Origin: Tardiphaga robiniae
Lineage (GTDB): Bacteria; Pseudomonadota; Alphaproteobacteria; Rhizobiales; Xanthobacteraceae
Length of the DNA stretch: 64,000 nucleotides
NCBI RefSeq assembly: GCF_013359755.1
Contig: NZ_JABMCJ010000092.1
Span: forward strand, 310,001-374,000
Direction of reading: 5' to 3'
A program made the translations under genes and the position numbers. Below, piece after piece: positions 48,483 through 57,854 of this stretch. Every line of letters begins with the position of its first letter. Within the stretch, counting starts at the first letter, position 1. The notes beneath the pieces are model-generated. The model worked only from the letters and a program-made list of their open reading frames with translations, did no database searches and was not told where the DNA came from.

Positions 48483-49559
48483 GTGAGCGCACAAAAAGAA
48501 TATCGGATCGCGGTCATCCCCGGCGACGGCATCGGCAAGGAAGTCATGCCGGAAGGCCTGCGTGTCCTTGAAGCGGCAGCGAAAAAGCATCGCGTGAAGG
48601 TGCATTTCGATCATTACGACTTCTCGTCCTATGACTATTACGAGAAGCATGGCCAGATGATGCCGGACGACTGGAAAGCGCAGATCGGGAAGCACGATGC
48701 GATCTACTTCGGCGCCGTCGGCCTGCCGGCAAAGATTCCGGATCACATTTCGTTGTGGGGCTCGCTGATCAAGTTCCGGCGCGAATTCGACCAATACGTC
48801 AATCTGCGCCCGGTGCGCCTGATGCCCGGCGTGCCCTGTCCGCTGGTCGGTCGCAAACCCGGCGACATCGACTTCTGGGTGGTGCGCGAGAACACCGAAG
48901 GTGAATACTCCTCCGTCGGCGGTCGCATGTTTCCGGACACCGACCGTGAATTCGTTACCCAGCAGACGGTGATGACCCGCACTGGTGTCGACCGCATCCT
49001 GAAATTTGCGTTCGACCTCGCGCAGTCGCGGCCGAAGAAGCACCTGACCTCGGCGACCAAGTCCAACGGCATCGCGATCACGATGCCCTATTGGGATGAG
49101 CGCGTGAAGGCGATGGGCGCCAACTATCCCGATGTGAAGTGGGACCAGTATCACATCGACATTCTCACAGCGAATTTCGTGATGCATCCGGACTGGTTCG
49201 ACGTCGTGGTTGCGTCCAACTTGTTTGGCGACATCCTGTCCGATTTGGGCCCGGCCTGCACCGGCACCATCGGCATCGCGCCGTCCGGCAATATCAACCC
49301 GACCGGCGATTTCCCGTCGGTGTTCGAGCCGGTGCATGGCTCGGCGCCGGACATTGCGGGGCAGGGCATCGCCAATCCGATCGGCATGATCTGGTCCGGG
49401 GCGATGATGCTTGAGCATCTCGGCGAGAAGCAGGCCGCAGACTCGATCGTCAAGGCGATCGAACGCACGCTTGAAGAGCGGACGCTGCGGACGCGCGATC
49501 TCGGCGGTCAGGCCGATACAGGCGCTTGCGGCAAGGCCGTCGCGGAGATGGTGGAGTAA
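48483..49559 (+). CDS. ttuC: tartrate / D-malate dehydrogenase
   Basis: A protein of 358 residues of the isocitrate/isopropylmalate dehydrogenase family. The start reads YRIAVIPGDGIGKEVMPEG; the substrate region has LRPVRLMPG and VVRENTEGEYSSVGG; the nucleotide region has GSAPDIAGQGIANPIG. These are hallmarks of tartrate dehydrogenase (TtuC) and the related D-malate enzyme (DmlA), which oxidatively decarboxylate hydroxy-dicarboxylic acids with NAD. GTG at 48483 follows AAGGA. The frame is open upstream, across the SDR gene on the other strand, which is a shadow. Confidence 0.9.
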   Translation: MSAQKEYRIAVIPGDGIGKEVMPEGLRVLEAAAKKHRVKVHFDHYDFSSYDYYEKHGQMMPDDWKAQIGKHDAIYFGAVGLPAKIPDHISLWGSLIKFRREFDQYVNLRPVRLMPGVPCPLVGRKPGDIDFWVVRENTEGEYSSVGGRMFPDTDREFVTQQTVMTRTGVDRILKFAFDLAQSRPKKHLTSATKSNGIAITMPYWDERVKAMGANYPDVKWDQYHIDILTANFVMHPDWFDVVVASNLFGDILSDLGPACTGTIGIAPSGNINPTGDFPSVFEPVHGSAPDIAGQGIANPIGMIWSGAMMLEHLGEKQAADSIVKAIERTLEERTLRTRDLGGQADTGACGKAVAEMVE

Positions 49560-49581
49560 GCTGCCGCCACTGACGCGCAAA

Positions 49582-49612
49582 AAAAATGCCCGGCTTCATG
49601 CCGGGCATTTCC
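49582..49612 (+). terminator. terminator of the tartrate dehydrogenase gene
   Basis: The stem AAATGCCCGGC/GCCGGGCATTT with loop TTCAT is flanked by an A run and a T-rich side, so it can work for both converging genes. Confidence 0.85.
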
Positions 49613-49631
49613 GTTTCAGACGATTGAAAGG

Positions 49632-50540
49632 TTAGGCGGCGATTCGCCGGCAGTGCTTCCAAGCCGCCGCGATCAGATTGATGCTCGCCTCCGGCGTCCG
49701 GAACGCCGAATGTGCCGACAGCGTCACGTTCGGCAGCGTCGTCAGCACATGGCCGGCCGGCAGCGGCTCGATATCAAATACGTCGAGGCCGGCATGGCGC
49801 AGATGGCCCGAGCGCAGCGCATCGATCATCGCGGCTTCATCGACCACGGCTCCGCGGGCAGTGTTGACGAGGATTGCACCCTTCTTCATCTGGCCGATGC
49901 GCTCGCGGGTGATCATGCCGCGGGTGTCGTCATTCAGCAGAAGATGAATTGACACGACGTCGCTCTGCGACAGCACGGTTTCCATGTCAGTGAACTCGAC
50001 ACCAGGATAGGACTTCGGCGACCGGTTCCAGGCTAGTACCTTCATGCCCGAGCCGAGCGCAATACGCGCGACTTCCGCAGCGATGCCGCCGAAGCCGATC
50101 AGACCAACCGTTTTGCCGGTGAGCTCCATGCCTTCATCGCGCAGCCAGTTGCCGGCCCGCATTTCACGGTCCTGCTGGGCAAGGCCGCGTGCGGCAGCCC
50201 ACATATGTGCAATGGCGCATTCGGCGACGGCGGTGTCGCCGTAGCCGCGGATCAGGTGGACTTCGATCCCCAGCCCGGCAAGCTCCTCGATATTCATGTA
50301 GCTGCGCGCGCCGGTGCCGAGAAACACCACATGCTTCAGGCCGGCGCACTGCTTGGCCACATCGGTCGGCAGATAGGTGTGATCGATGATGGCGATCTCG
50401 GCGCCGTCCAGCACCCCAGGCAAATCGGCTGACTTGATGTCCTCATCGCGATTGATCTTGATTGCGATGTCGCCTGGCTGCGTCAGCCGTTCCAGAATCT
50501 TCGCCAGTTCTTCGCTGGCATCGACGAATACACCCCGCAT
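49632..50540 (-). CDS. D-isomer-specific 2-hydroxyacid dehydrogenase family
   Basis: A protein of 302 residues. The NAD motif is GLIGFGGIAAEVARIA, the catalytic Arg is in VNTARGAVVD, the Glu in GLDVFDIEPLP, and the His in SAHSAFRT. It interconverts 2-keto and 2-hydroxy acids. The start at 50540 (MRGVFVDAS) follows GGGGA. It lies 22 bases downstream of the amidohydrolase gene in the same direction, so the two probably act in one pathway. Confidence 0.9.
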   Translation of the reverse strand: MRGVFVDASEELAKILERLTQPGDIAIKINRDEDIKSADLPGVLDGAEIAIIDHTYLPTDVAKQCAGLKHVVFLGTGARSYMNIEELAGLGIEVHLIRGYGDTAVAECAIAHMWAAARGLAQQDREMRAGNWLRDEGMELTGKTVGLIGFGGIAAEVARIALGSGMKVLAWNRSPKSYPGVEFTDMETVLSQSDVVSIHLLLNDDTRGMITRERIGQMKKGAILVNTARGAVVDEAAMIDALRSGHLRHAGLDVFDIEPLPAGHVLTTLPNVTLSAHSAFRTPEASINLIAAAWKHCRRIAA

Positions 50541-50562
50541 CACTATCCCCTGTCTGTCTTCG

Positions 50563-51810
50563 TTACTTCGATGCGACGCCGGCAAGCGCCAGCACCGTAT
50601 GCATCAATACATTGGCGCCGGCGGCGCAATCTTCCTGCGTCGAGCTTTCGAGCTCGTTGTGGCTGATACCATCCTTGCTCGGAATGAACACCATCGCTGT
50701 TGGCATGATGTTGTTGAGGTTGCAGGCGTCGTGGCCGGCGCCAGAGGTGATACGGCGATGCGAGTAGCCGAGCGAGGTCGCAGCGGTCTCGACCGCATTG
50801 ACGAAGTCCTTGTTGAAGTGCGTCGGCGGCTTGTGCCAGACTTTGTCGAAGGCGACGTCGACCTTGCGATGCGCAGCGATCTCCTTGATGGCATCGCGGA
50901 CGCCCTTCTCGATGGCGTCCAGCTTGCCGGCGTCGGCGCTGCGCAGATCCATGGTGAAGGCGATCTCGCCAGGGATCACGTTGCGCGACGGATTTGCGAT
51001 CACGGCTTCGCCGATAGTGCCGAGCGCGCCGATATTGCTGACTACACGCTCGGTGGCCAGCACGATCTCGGACAGTGTCGCGAGTGCATCCTTACGCAGC
51101 GGCATCGGGGTCGAGCCGGCATGGCTCTCGAAGCCGGTGATCTTGCCGTCGAACCACAGCACACCCTGGCCGGAATCGACTACGCCGATGGTCTTGCTTT
51201 CGGCCTCCAGGATCGGGCCCTGCTCGATATGCAGTTCGACGAAGCCCGAGAATTTCTGCGTGCCTACCGGCACGTCGCCGCGATAGCCGATCTCGTCGAG
51301 TGCTTGGCCGACGGTGACGCCGTCATGATCCTTGCGCGACAGAATGTCGTCGGTGGTGAAGTCGCCGACATAGGCGGCGGAGGCCATCATTGCCGGCGCA
51401 AAGCGCGAGCCTTCTTCATTGGTCCAGTTGGCGATGCAGATCGGCATCTCGGTTTCGATGCCGGCATCGTTCAGCGTGCGGACGACTTCGAGCGCGCCGA
51501 GCACGCCGAGGATGCCGTCGAACTTGCCGCCGGTCGGCTGGGTATCGAGATGCGAGCCGACGCCGATCGGGGCCTTCGACATGTCGCGGCCCTTGCGCAG
51601 CGCGAACATCGAACCGAGGGCATCGATATGCACCTCGAGGCCGGCATCTTCGCAGGCCTTGCGGAACCAGTTGCGCACCAGCTTGTCTTCAGGCCCGAGC
51701 GTCAAACGCCGCACGCCGCCTTTCGGGGTGCCGCCGAATTTCGCTGTCTCGTTGATCGTGTCCCAGAGCCGCGCGGAATCGATTTTGAGGTTGTCGCCAA
51801 GCTTGGTCAT
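50563..51810 (-). CDS. M20-family Zn-dependent amidohydrolase (carbamoylase/allantoate type)
   Basis: A protein of 415 residues. The metal-site segments of the N-carbamoyl-amino-acid/allantoate hydrolase group are seen: GVGSHLDTQPTGGKFDG, NEEGSRFAPA, ELHIEQGPILE and GAGHDA. It hydrolyses a ureido or carbamoyl bond. The exact substrate (N-carbamoyl amino acid, beta-ureidopropionate or allantoate) cannot be told from sequence. The start MTKLGDNLKI is at 51810. It follows the LysR gene on the same strand by about 41 bases. Confidence 0.9.
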   Translation of the reverse strand: MTKLGDNLKIDSARLWDTINETAKFGGTPKGGVRRLTLGPEDKLVRNWFRKACEDAGLEVHIDALGSMFALRKGRDMSKAPIGVGSHLDTQPTGGKFDGILGVLGALEVVRTLNDAGIETEMPICIANWTNEEGSRFAPAMMASAAYVGDFTTDDILSRKDHDGVTVGQALDEIGYRGDVPVGTQKFSGFVELHIEQGPILEAESKTIGVVDSGQGVLWFDGKITGFESHAGSTPMPLRKDALATLSEIVLATERVVSNIGALGTIGEAVIANPSRNVIPGEIAFTMDLRSADAGKLDAIEKGVRDAIKEIAAHRKVDVAFDKVWHKPPTHFNKDFVNAVETAATSLGYSHRRITSGAGHDACNLNNIMPTAMVFIPSKDGISHNELESSTQEDCAAGANVLMHTVLALAGVASK

Positions 51811-51851
51811 GCGGTCTGTCCCGAGAAGTTTGTGTTGAAGAGGCCTGCTTT

Positions 51852-52769
51852 TCAATGACCCGGCGATGCCGGCTCGTCAACCAATGGGCTGTTCTGCGCC
51901 AGTTGCGCAGCAATGCCTGCGACGAGTTCGATCGCGGCCGTGTCGGGTGACGCGAGCCAGCTTGCCGAAAATGTCAGCGGCTGGAGCTGCAGGTTGGTAT
52001 TGAGCAATTGTAGGCGTCCGTCCGCGAGTTCGTTCTCGATGATGGCTGTCGGGATCAGTGCTATGCCTAAGCCCTCAATCGCCATGTGCATTACGGTAGA
52101 CAGCGACGCGCTGGCGTGCAGCCGGATCGGTGGCAGGTCGGGCCGGTTGAACAGCGAGCGCGCGATCTCGTAGGGCCGGGTCTTGCGCGAGAAGGTGATG
52201 ATGGGAAATTTCGCGAGGTCATGGATCGAGAGCAGATCATTGCCGAGCCCGAGCGAAGGGCTGGCGAGAAAGCCGACGGGGTAGTCGCACAGCACACGGT
52301 TGCGAATGTTGGATGTCGAAAGCGGCCCGAGCACGAAAGCGAGATCGATCTCCTGTGCCTGCAGCCGCGCATTCAGGTTCGGCGTGATATCAACCTCGAT
52401 TTCGAGGGACAGGTTCGGATACGAGATGTTGACGTGCTTGATCAGCCGCGTCAGCAAAGTGTGGACGATGGTCTCGGCGACGCCGAGCCGCAGCACGCCG
52501 CGCATTGCCGAGCGATCGCCAACCGCCGCCATCATCTCTGAGCGCAGGCCGATCAGCTTTTCGGCATAGACCAGCATCTGCCGCCCGGCCGGCGTCGGCG
52601 AGGCGATACGGCGGTCGCGCTGCAGAAGCCGCACGCCCATCTCATGTTCCAGTTGCGCGATACGCTGGGAGATTGCCGGCTGGGTCGTGTTGAGCTTCTG
52701 GGCCGCGCCGCGGAAGCTGCCGAGATTGACCACCCAGAGAAAAGTCTCCAGCGCCTTGAAGTCCGCCAT
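51852..52769 (-). CDS. LysR family transcriptional regulator
   Basis: A protein of 305 residues. The winged helix is MADFKALETFLWVVNLGSF, LNTTQPAISQRIAQLEHEMG. The effector domain is typical (IEVDITPNLNARL, MAIEGLGIALIPTAIIE). It heads the amidohydrolase and dehydrogenase genes and is divergent from the DUF1445 gene and the transporter, so it is the likely regulator of the whole locus. Confidence 0.93.
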   Translation of the reverse strand: MADFKALETFLWVVNLGSFRGAAQKLNTTQPAISQRIAQLEHEMGVRLLQRDRRIASPTPAGRQMLVYAEKLIGLRSEMMAAVGDRSAMRGVLRLGVAETIVHTLLTRLIKHVNISYPNLSLEIEVDITPNLNARLQAQEIDLAFVLGPLSTSNIRNRVLCDYPVGFLASPSLGLGNDLLSIHDLAKFPIITFSRKTRPYEIARSLFNRPDLPPIRLHASASLSTVMHMAIEGLGIALIPTAIIENELADGRLQLLNTNLQLQPLTFSASWLASPDTAAIELVAGIAAQLAQNSPLVDEPASPGH

Positions 52770-52888
52770 GGATGCGATCCGGCCATAGATAAGTAGGATT
52801 TATGGATGTCGATTAAAAACAACGATTAGACATTATACTAGCCCTGAGTTTCAGTGCGTGTCGAGGCAGAATTAGGCAGGACACTAAG
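52770..52888. promoter_or_regulatory. divergent control region of the amidohydrolase/transporter locus
   Basis: 119 bases between the LysR and DUF1445 genes, AT-richer than its surroundings (gattaaaaacaacgattagacattatac). It should contain both promoters and the regulator site; no exact operator was resolved. Confidence 0.4.
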
Positions 52889-53707
52889 ATGGCTATTTCT
52901 TCGGCAGCGCAGCAAAGCGACGATCGATCCTCGGATTTGCCCAGCGCGGTTGCTCGCCGCGAATATCGCGCGGGCAAATATGGCAGCACCGCCGGAGTGG
53001 CCCCGGGTTATGTCCAGGGCAATCTCGTCATTCTGCCGGAAGCCCAGGCCGCGGCTTTCCATCGCTTCTGCCAGCTCAATCCGAAGCCGTGCCCGATCAT
53101 CGGCATGTCGGATGTCGGCAATCCAAGCATTCCCGCCCTCGGTCTTGATCTCGATATCCGGACTGACATTCCGCAATATGTCGTCTGGAAGGATGGTGAG
53201 GCGATTGATCGCCCTTACGAGGTGACGAAGTACTGGCGCGACGATCTCGTGTCTTTCGTCATCGGATGTTCGTATTCTTTCGAAGAAGCCATGATGGCCG
53301 ATGACCTGCCGATCCGTCACATCGAACAGGATGTGCTGGTGCCGATGTATCGCACAAACATCGCCTGCAAATCCGCTGGCCCGTTCGCCGGGCCGATGGT
53401 GGTGTCGATGCGACCGCTGAAGCCGGCTGATGCGATCCGTGCCGTCCAGATCACCTCGCGGTTTCCCGCAGTGCATGGTGCGCCGGTACATCTGGGTCTG
53501 CCGCAGTCGATCGGCATCAAGGATATCAACAAGCCTGATTACGGCGATGCGGTGCACATCAACGACGATGAAATCCCGGTGTTCTGGGCCTGTGGCGTCA
53601 CGCCGCAAGCGGTCATTGCTGCAGCGCGCGTGCCGTTCGCGATTACGCATGCGCCGGGTGTCATGCTCGTCACGGACCTGAAGAATAAGCATTTGGCTGT
53701 TTTATAA
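52889..53707 (+). CDS. DUF1445 putative hydro-lyase / D-glutamate cyclase-like
   Basis: A protein of 272 residues of the DUF1445 family, with [45 protein letters not shown], and [15 protein letters not shown]. Family members are called putative hydro-lyases, and the related mammalian domain cyclises D-glutamate. In this locus it may process an amino-acid-like substrate imported by the ABC transporter. ATG at 52889. Confidence 0.9.
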   Translation: MAISSAAQQSDDRSSDLPSAVARREYRAGKYGSTAGVAPGYVQGNLVILPEAQAAAFHRFCQLNPKPCPIIGMSDVGNPSIPALGLDLDIRTDIPQYVVWKDGEAIDRPYEVTKYWRDDLVSFVIGCSYSFEEAMMADDLPIRHIEQDVLVPMYRTNIACKSAGPFAGPMVVSMRPLKPADAIRAVQITSRFPAVHGAPVHLGLPQSIGIKDINKPDYGDAVHINDDEIPVFWACGVTPQAVIAAARVPFAITHAPGVMLVTDLKNKHLAVL

Positions 53708-53788
53708 GAAGCAGCTTGCCGATCTTTCGGGCTTTACCGTAACCTTGATTAGTTTCATCGATAGCCGCCGGTCACAAAGGACAAAGAC

Positions 53789-55039
53789 ATGACGATTTCT
53801 CGCCGAAACGTATTGCTTGGAGGCGCCGCTTCCGCCGCGCTGCTGCCTCTCGCCAAGCCTGCGCGCGCGCAGGTCAAGGAAGTCGTGATCGGCGTGATTT
53901 ATCCGCTGTCCGGCGCCAGCGCGCAGATCGGCGTCGACGCGCAGAAGGCTTTCGAAACGGCTGCCGATATCATCAACAAGGATTACGATTTCGCGTTGCC
54001 GATGGCGAAGGGCGAAGGCTTCACTGGTCTCGGCGGCGCCAAGGTACGTCTCGTTTTCGCCGACCATCAGGCCGATCCGCAGAAGGGCCGCGCTGAAGCC
54101 GAACGCCTCATCACCCAGGAGAAGGTCTCGGCCATTGTCGGCACCTATCAGAGCGCCGTCGCCGTCACCGTCAGCCAGATTTGCGAGCGCTACCAGATCC
54201 CGTTCCTGTCGGCCGACAACTCGTCGCCAAGCCTGCATCGCCGCGGTTTGAAATATTACTTCCGCGCCGCCCCGCATGACGAAATGTTCTCGACGGCGAT
54301 GTTCGATTTCTTCGATGCGCTGAAGAAAAAAGGCCAGAAGATCGAGACGCTGGCGCTGTTCCACGAAGACACCATCTTCGGCACGGACTCGGCGAATGCG
54401 CAGATCAAGCTCGCTGCCGACCGCGGTTACAAAATCGTCGCCGACATCAAGTATCGCGCCAATTCGCCGTCACTCACTGCCGAAGTGCAGCAGCTCAAGG
54501 CTGCCAATGCCGACGTGCTGATGCCGTCGAGCTACACCACCGATGGCATCCTGCTCATCAAGACCATGGGCGAACTTGGCTACAAGGCCAAGAACATCGT
54601 CGCACAGGACGCCGGCTTCTCCGAGAAGGCGCTGTATGATGCGGTCGGTGACAAGATTCCGGGCGTCATCTCGCGCGGTTCGTTCTCACTCGATCTCGCC
54701 GCCAAGCGTCCGATGGTCGGCAAGATCAACGACATGTTCAAGGAGAAGTCCGGCAAGGACTTCAACGACTACTCCTCGCGCCAGTTCATGGGCCTGATCG
54801 TGATGGCCGATGCCATCAATCGCGCCAAGTCCACCGATGGTGAGAAAATCCGCGAAGCGCTGGTCGCCACCGACATGCCGGGCGAAAGCACGATCATGCC
54901 GTGGGCCAAGGTCAAGTTCGACGAGTTGGGCCAGAACAACAACGCCGATCCGGTACTGCTGCAGTATAATGGTGGCAAGTTCGTCACCATCTTCCCGCCG
55001 CAGGCCGCCGTGGCGGACGCGATCTGGCCGATGCCGTAA
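53789..55039 (+). CDS. ABC transporter substrate-binding protein (Leu/Ile/Val type)
   Basis: A protein of 416 residues with a twin-arginine-like signal (MTISRRNVLLGGAASAALL, cleavage near ARAQ). The mature part is the type I periplasmic binding fold: VVIGVIYPLSGASAQIG, FADHQADPQKGRAEAERL and VSAIVGTYQS. It captures the substrate for the LivHMGF-type permease downstream. The substrate need not be a branched-chain amino acid; the adjacent amidohydrolase suggests a ureido or amide compound. Followed by a structured 222-base gap. Confidence 0.93.
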   Translation: MTISRRNVLLGGAASAALLPLAKPARAQVKEVVIGVIYPLSGASAQIGVDAQKAFETAADIINKDYDFALPMAKGEGFTGLGGAKVRLVFADHQADPQKGRAEAERLITQEKVSAIVGTYQSAVAVTVSQICERYQIPFLSADNSSPSLHRRGLKYYFRAAPHDEMFSTAMFDFFDALKKKGQKIETLALFHEDTIFGTDSANAQIKLAADRGYKIVADIKYRANSPSLTAEVQQLKAANADVLMPSSYTTDGILLIKTMGELGYKAKNIVAQDAGFSEKALYDAVGDKIPGVISRGSFSLDLAAKRPMVGKINDMFKEKSGKDFNDYSSRQFMGLIVMADAINRAKSTDGEKIREALVATDMPGESTIMPWAKVKFDELGQNNNADPVLLQYNGGKFVTIFPPQAAVADAIWPMP

Positions 55040-55106
55040 GGCGCGTTCTCTAAACGCATGTGATGGCGTCGTCGGACTCGACGATGCCATCACATACTCC
55101 GGTGTC

Positions 55107-55239
55107 ATCCCCGCCTAGCACGCCGAAGGCGTGCGGGGGGCGGGGATCCATATCCTCCGAAGGATTGGTTTGCACCTGGTCTGACCGGCATCGCCCAGTT
55201 GTGATGTCGGTGGTTATGGGTCCCCGCTTTCGCGGGGAC
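55107..55239. repeat. two hairpins between binding protein and permease genes
   Basis: First: ATCCCCGCC...GGCGGGGAT (55107-55147) containing GCACGCC-GAA-GGCGTGC. Second: GTCCCCGC/GCGGGGAC (55220-55239). They sit 22 bases ahead of the permease start codon at 55262. They could protect the upstream message or reduce read-through, raising the level of binding protein over permease. Confidence 0.6.
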
Positions 55240-55261
55240 GACAGACAGAGAGGATTACTTC

Positions 55262-56140
55262 GTGACCGCCGCGACCATCATCCAGAGCCTTGCCAGCGGA
55301 TTGCTGATGGGGCTGCTCTACGGCCTGCTCGCGGTCGGCCTCGCGCTGATCTTCGGGCTGATGGACGTCACCAACTTCGCCCATGGCGAATTCCTGATGT
55401 TGGCGATGTATCTCACCTTCTTCCTGTTCATGTTCTGGGCGGTCGACCCACTGCTGTCGATCCCGCTGGTGGCGGCCGGCATGTTCGTGTTCGGCGCGGT
55501 GATCTATCTCGTGATCATACGCTTCGCGATGCGGGCCAAGGCCAATATCGGCATGGTGCAGATCTTCGCAACCTTCGGCCTCGCCATTCTGATGCGCGGC
55601 CTCGCGCAGTTCTTCTTCACCCCGGATTATCGCAGCATCCCGGCCTCGATGCTCGGCGGCAAGACCATCTCGATCTTCGGCGTGTTCCTGCCGGTGCCGC
55701 AGCTGGTCGGCGCGCTGATCTCCATCGCTGCCTTCGGCGCGCTCTACTTCTTCATGAAGAAGACCGATTTCGGTCGCGCGCTTGAAGCGACCCGTGAGGA
55801 TGCCGGTGCCGTGGCGCTGGTCGGCATCGACAAGAACAAGGTGTTCGCCCTCGGCTGGGGCCTCGGCTCGGCGCTGATCGGTCTCGCCGGCGGCGTGATG
55901 GCGATCTTCTTCTACATCTATCCCGACGTGGGCGCGTCCTTTGCGCTGATCGCTTACGTCACCGTGGCGCTCGGCGGCTTCGGTAGCGTGTTCGGCGCGT
56001 TTGCGGGCGGCATCATCGTCGGTCTGGTCGAGGCGACCACCGCGATGATCCTGCCGCCGTCGCTCAAATCGGTCGGCATCTATGCCGTCTATCTCCTCGT
56101 TGTCTTTGTCCGGCCGCGCGGCCTGTTCGGATCGATCTGA
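55262..56140 (+). CDS. livH: branched-chain amino acid-type ABC permease LivH
   Basis: A protein of 292 residues with about eight membrane helices and the LivH hallmarks GLLYGLLAVGLALIFGLMDVTNFAHGEF and EDAGAVALVGIDKNKV (the EAA-type loop that contacts the ATPase). GTG start at 55262. The stop overlaps the next start by one base (TGATG). Inner-membrane half of the channel with LivM. Confidence 0.94.
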   Translation: MTAATIIQSLASGLLMGLLYGLLAVGLALIFGLMDVTNFAHGEFLMLAMYLTFFLFMFWAVDPLLSIPLVAAGMFVFGAVIYLVIIRFAMRAKANIGMVQIFATFGLAILMRGLAQFFFTPDYRSIPASMLGGKTISIFGVFLPVPQLVGALISIAAFGALYFFMKKTDFGRALEATREDAGAVALVGIDKNKVFALGWGLGSALIGLAGGVMAIFFYIYPDVGASFALIAYVTVALGGFGSVFGAFAGGIIVGLVEATTAMILPPSLKSVGIYAVYLLVVFVRPRGLFGSI

Positions 56141-57123
56141 TGGACAGCTTCACACAGCGTCGCCGCCGCGACCTCATTCTCGCCGCCGCGCTTGCGGCCA
56201 TCGCAGCCTGCGTGCCGTTCTTCGTCAAGGACGTCTATGTCCAGAACATCATGGTGCTGACCCTGATGTATGCGGCGCTGTCGCAGGCCTGGAATATCCT
56301 CGGCGGCTATTGCGGTCAGATTTCGCTCGGCCATGCGCTCTATTTCGGCCTCGGCGCCTATACGACGGCGCTGCTGTTCACCAAATTCGGCGTGCTGCCG
56401 TGGTTCGGCATGCTCGGCGGTGGCATCATTTCTGCGCTGATCGCGCTCGCATTGGGTTATCCGACCTTCCGCCTGCGCGGCCATTACTTCGTCATCGCCA
56501 CCATCGTCATCGCCGAAATTGGCTTCCTGCTGTTCCACAATTGGGACTATGCCGGTGCGGCGCTCGGCATCGACATCCCGGTGCGCGGCGATAGCTGGGC
56601 CAAGTTCCAGTTCACCCGCAGCAAGCTGCCGTTCTATTACTTCGCGCTGGTGTTCTGCTGCGTCGCCTGGTTCATCACCTGGTGGCTGGAAGACTCTAAA
56701 TGGGGCTTCTGGTGGCGCGCGGTGAAGGATAATCCCGATGCGGCCGAAAGCTTGGGCGTCGTGGTGTTCAATTCCAAGATGGGCGCCGCTGCCGTCTCCG
56801 CTTTCCTCACCGCGATCGGCGGCGCTTTCTATGCGCAGTTCGTCTCCTATATCGATCCTGAAAGTGTCATGACCTTCCAGTTCTCGCTGCTGATGGCGCT
56901 GCCGGCGGTGCTGGGCGGTATCGGTACGCTATGGGGACCCGTGCTCGGCGCGGTCATCCTGATCCCGATGACCGAACTGACGCGCTCCTTCATCGGCGGC
57001 TCCGGCCGCGGCGTCGATCTCATCCTCTATGGCGCAGTGATCGTCGTGATCTCGCTGGCGCGGCCCGATGGTTTGATCGGCCTGTTCTCGCGACGTCCGG
57101 CTTCGAAAGGAGTGCCGCAATGA
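56140..57123 (+). CDS. livM: branched-chain amino acid-type ABC permease LivM
   Basis: A protein of 327 residues, about nine membrane helices. LivM features: GGYCGQISLGHALYFGLGAYTTALL, PTFRLRGHYFVIATIVIAEIG and the coupling loop AVKDNPDAAESLGV. It overlaps livG by four bases (ATGA). Confidence 0.94.
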   Translation: MDSFTQRRRRDLILAAALAAIAACVPFFVKDVYVQNIMVLTLMYAALSQAWNILGGYCGQISLGHALYFGLGAYTTALLFTKFGVLPWFGMLGGGIISALIALALGYPTFRLRGHYFVIATIVIAEIGFLLFHNWDYAGAALGIDIPVRGDSWAKFQFTRSKLPFYYFALVFCCVAWFITWWLEDSKWGFWWRAVKDNPDAAESLGVVVFNSKMGAAAVSAFLTAIGGAFYAQFVSYIDPESVMTFQFSLLMALPAVLGGIGTLWGPVLGAVILIPMTELTRSFIGGSGRGVDLILYGAVIVVISLARPDGLIGLFSRRPASKGVPQ

Positions 57124-57854
57124 CGACACCTCTTCTCGAAACCCGTGGCGTCTGGCAGCGCTTCGGCGGCCTGATCGCCAATAGCGACGTCTCGATCTCC
57201 GTCGGCGCTGGCGAAATCGTCGGCCTGATCGGGCCGAACGGCGCCGGCAAGTCGACGCTGTTCAACCTGATCGCCGGCGTGCTGCCGCCGACGCAGGGCA
57301 CGATCTGGTTCAACGGCGAGAACGTCACGCAGATGCCGGCGGCGGAACGCTGCCAGCGCGGTATCGCGCGCACCTTCCAGGTGGTGAAGAGCTTCGAGAC
57401 CATGACCGTGATCGACAACGTCATCGTCGGCGCGCTGATCCGCAACGAAAAGATGCGCGATGCGCGGCGCAAGGCACATGAGGTGCTTGAGTTCTGCGGT
57501 CTTGCCCCGCGCGCCGACAAGCTTGCTAGGGATCTCATTCCGTCGGAGAAGCGCCGCCTCGAAGTGGCGCGTGCGCTGGCCACCGAGCCCAAACTCCTGA
57601 TGCTCGACGAGTGTCTTACCGGCCTCACGCCGCTCGAGGCGCAGTCGGGCGTGGCCCTGGTTCGCAAGGTCCGCGAGACCGGCGTCACCGTGCTGATGGT
57701 CGAACACGTCATGGAAATCGTCATGCCGCTGGTCGACCGCGCCATCGTGCTCAATCTCGGCAAGAAGCTCGTCGAGGGCAAACCCGCGGATGTCGTGCGG
57801 CATCCTGAAGTCATCAGTGCATATCTCGGGGATCGCCATGCTGTCGGTGCGTGA
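57120..57854 (+). CDS. livG: branched-chain amino acid-type ABC ATPase LivG
   Basis: A protein of 244 residues. The Walker A site GPNGAGKST is at 38-46 and Walker B is LLMLDECLTGL. The signature is not the usual LSGGQ: residues 139-144 read LIPSEK, within DLIPSEKRRLEVARAL. A similar non-canonical signature occurs in a known subset of LivG-like proteins. Start ATG at 57120 by the ATGA overlap; it overlaps livF by 17 bases. Confidence 0.93.
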   Translation: MTTPLLETRGVWQRFGGLIANSDVSISVGAGEIVGLIGPNGAGKSTLFNLIAGVLPPTQGTIWFNGENVTQMPAAERCQRGIARTFQVVKSFETMTVIDNVIVGALIRNEKMRDARRKAHEVLEFCGLAPRADKLARDLIPSEKRRLEVARALATEPKLLMLDECLTGLTPLEAQSGVALVRKVRETGVTVLMVEHVMEIVMPLVDRAIVLNLGKKLVEGKPADVVRHPEVISAYLGDRHAVGA

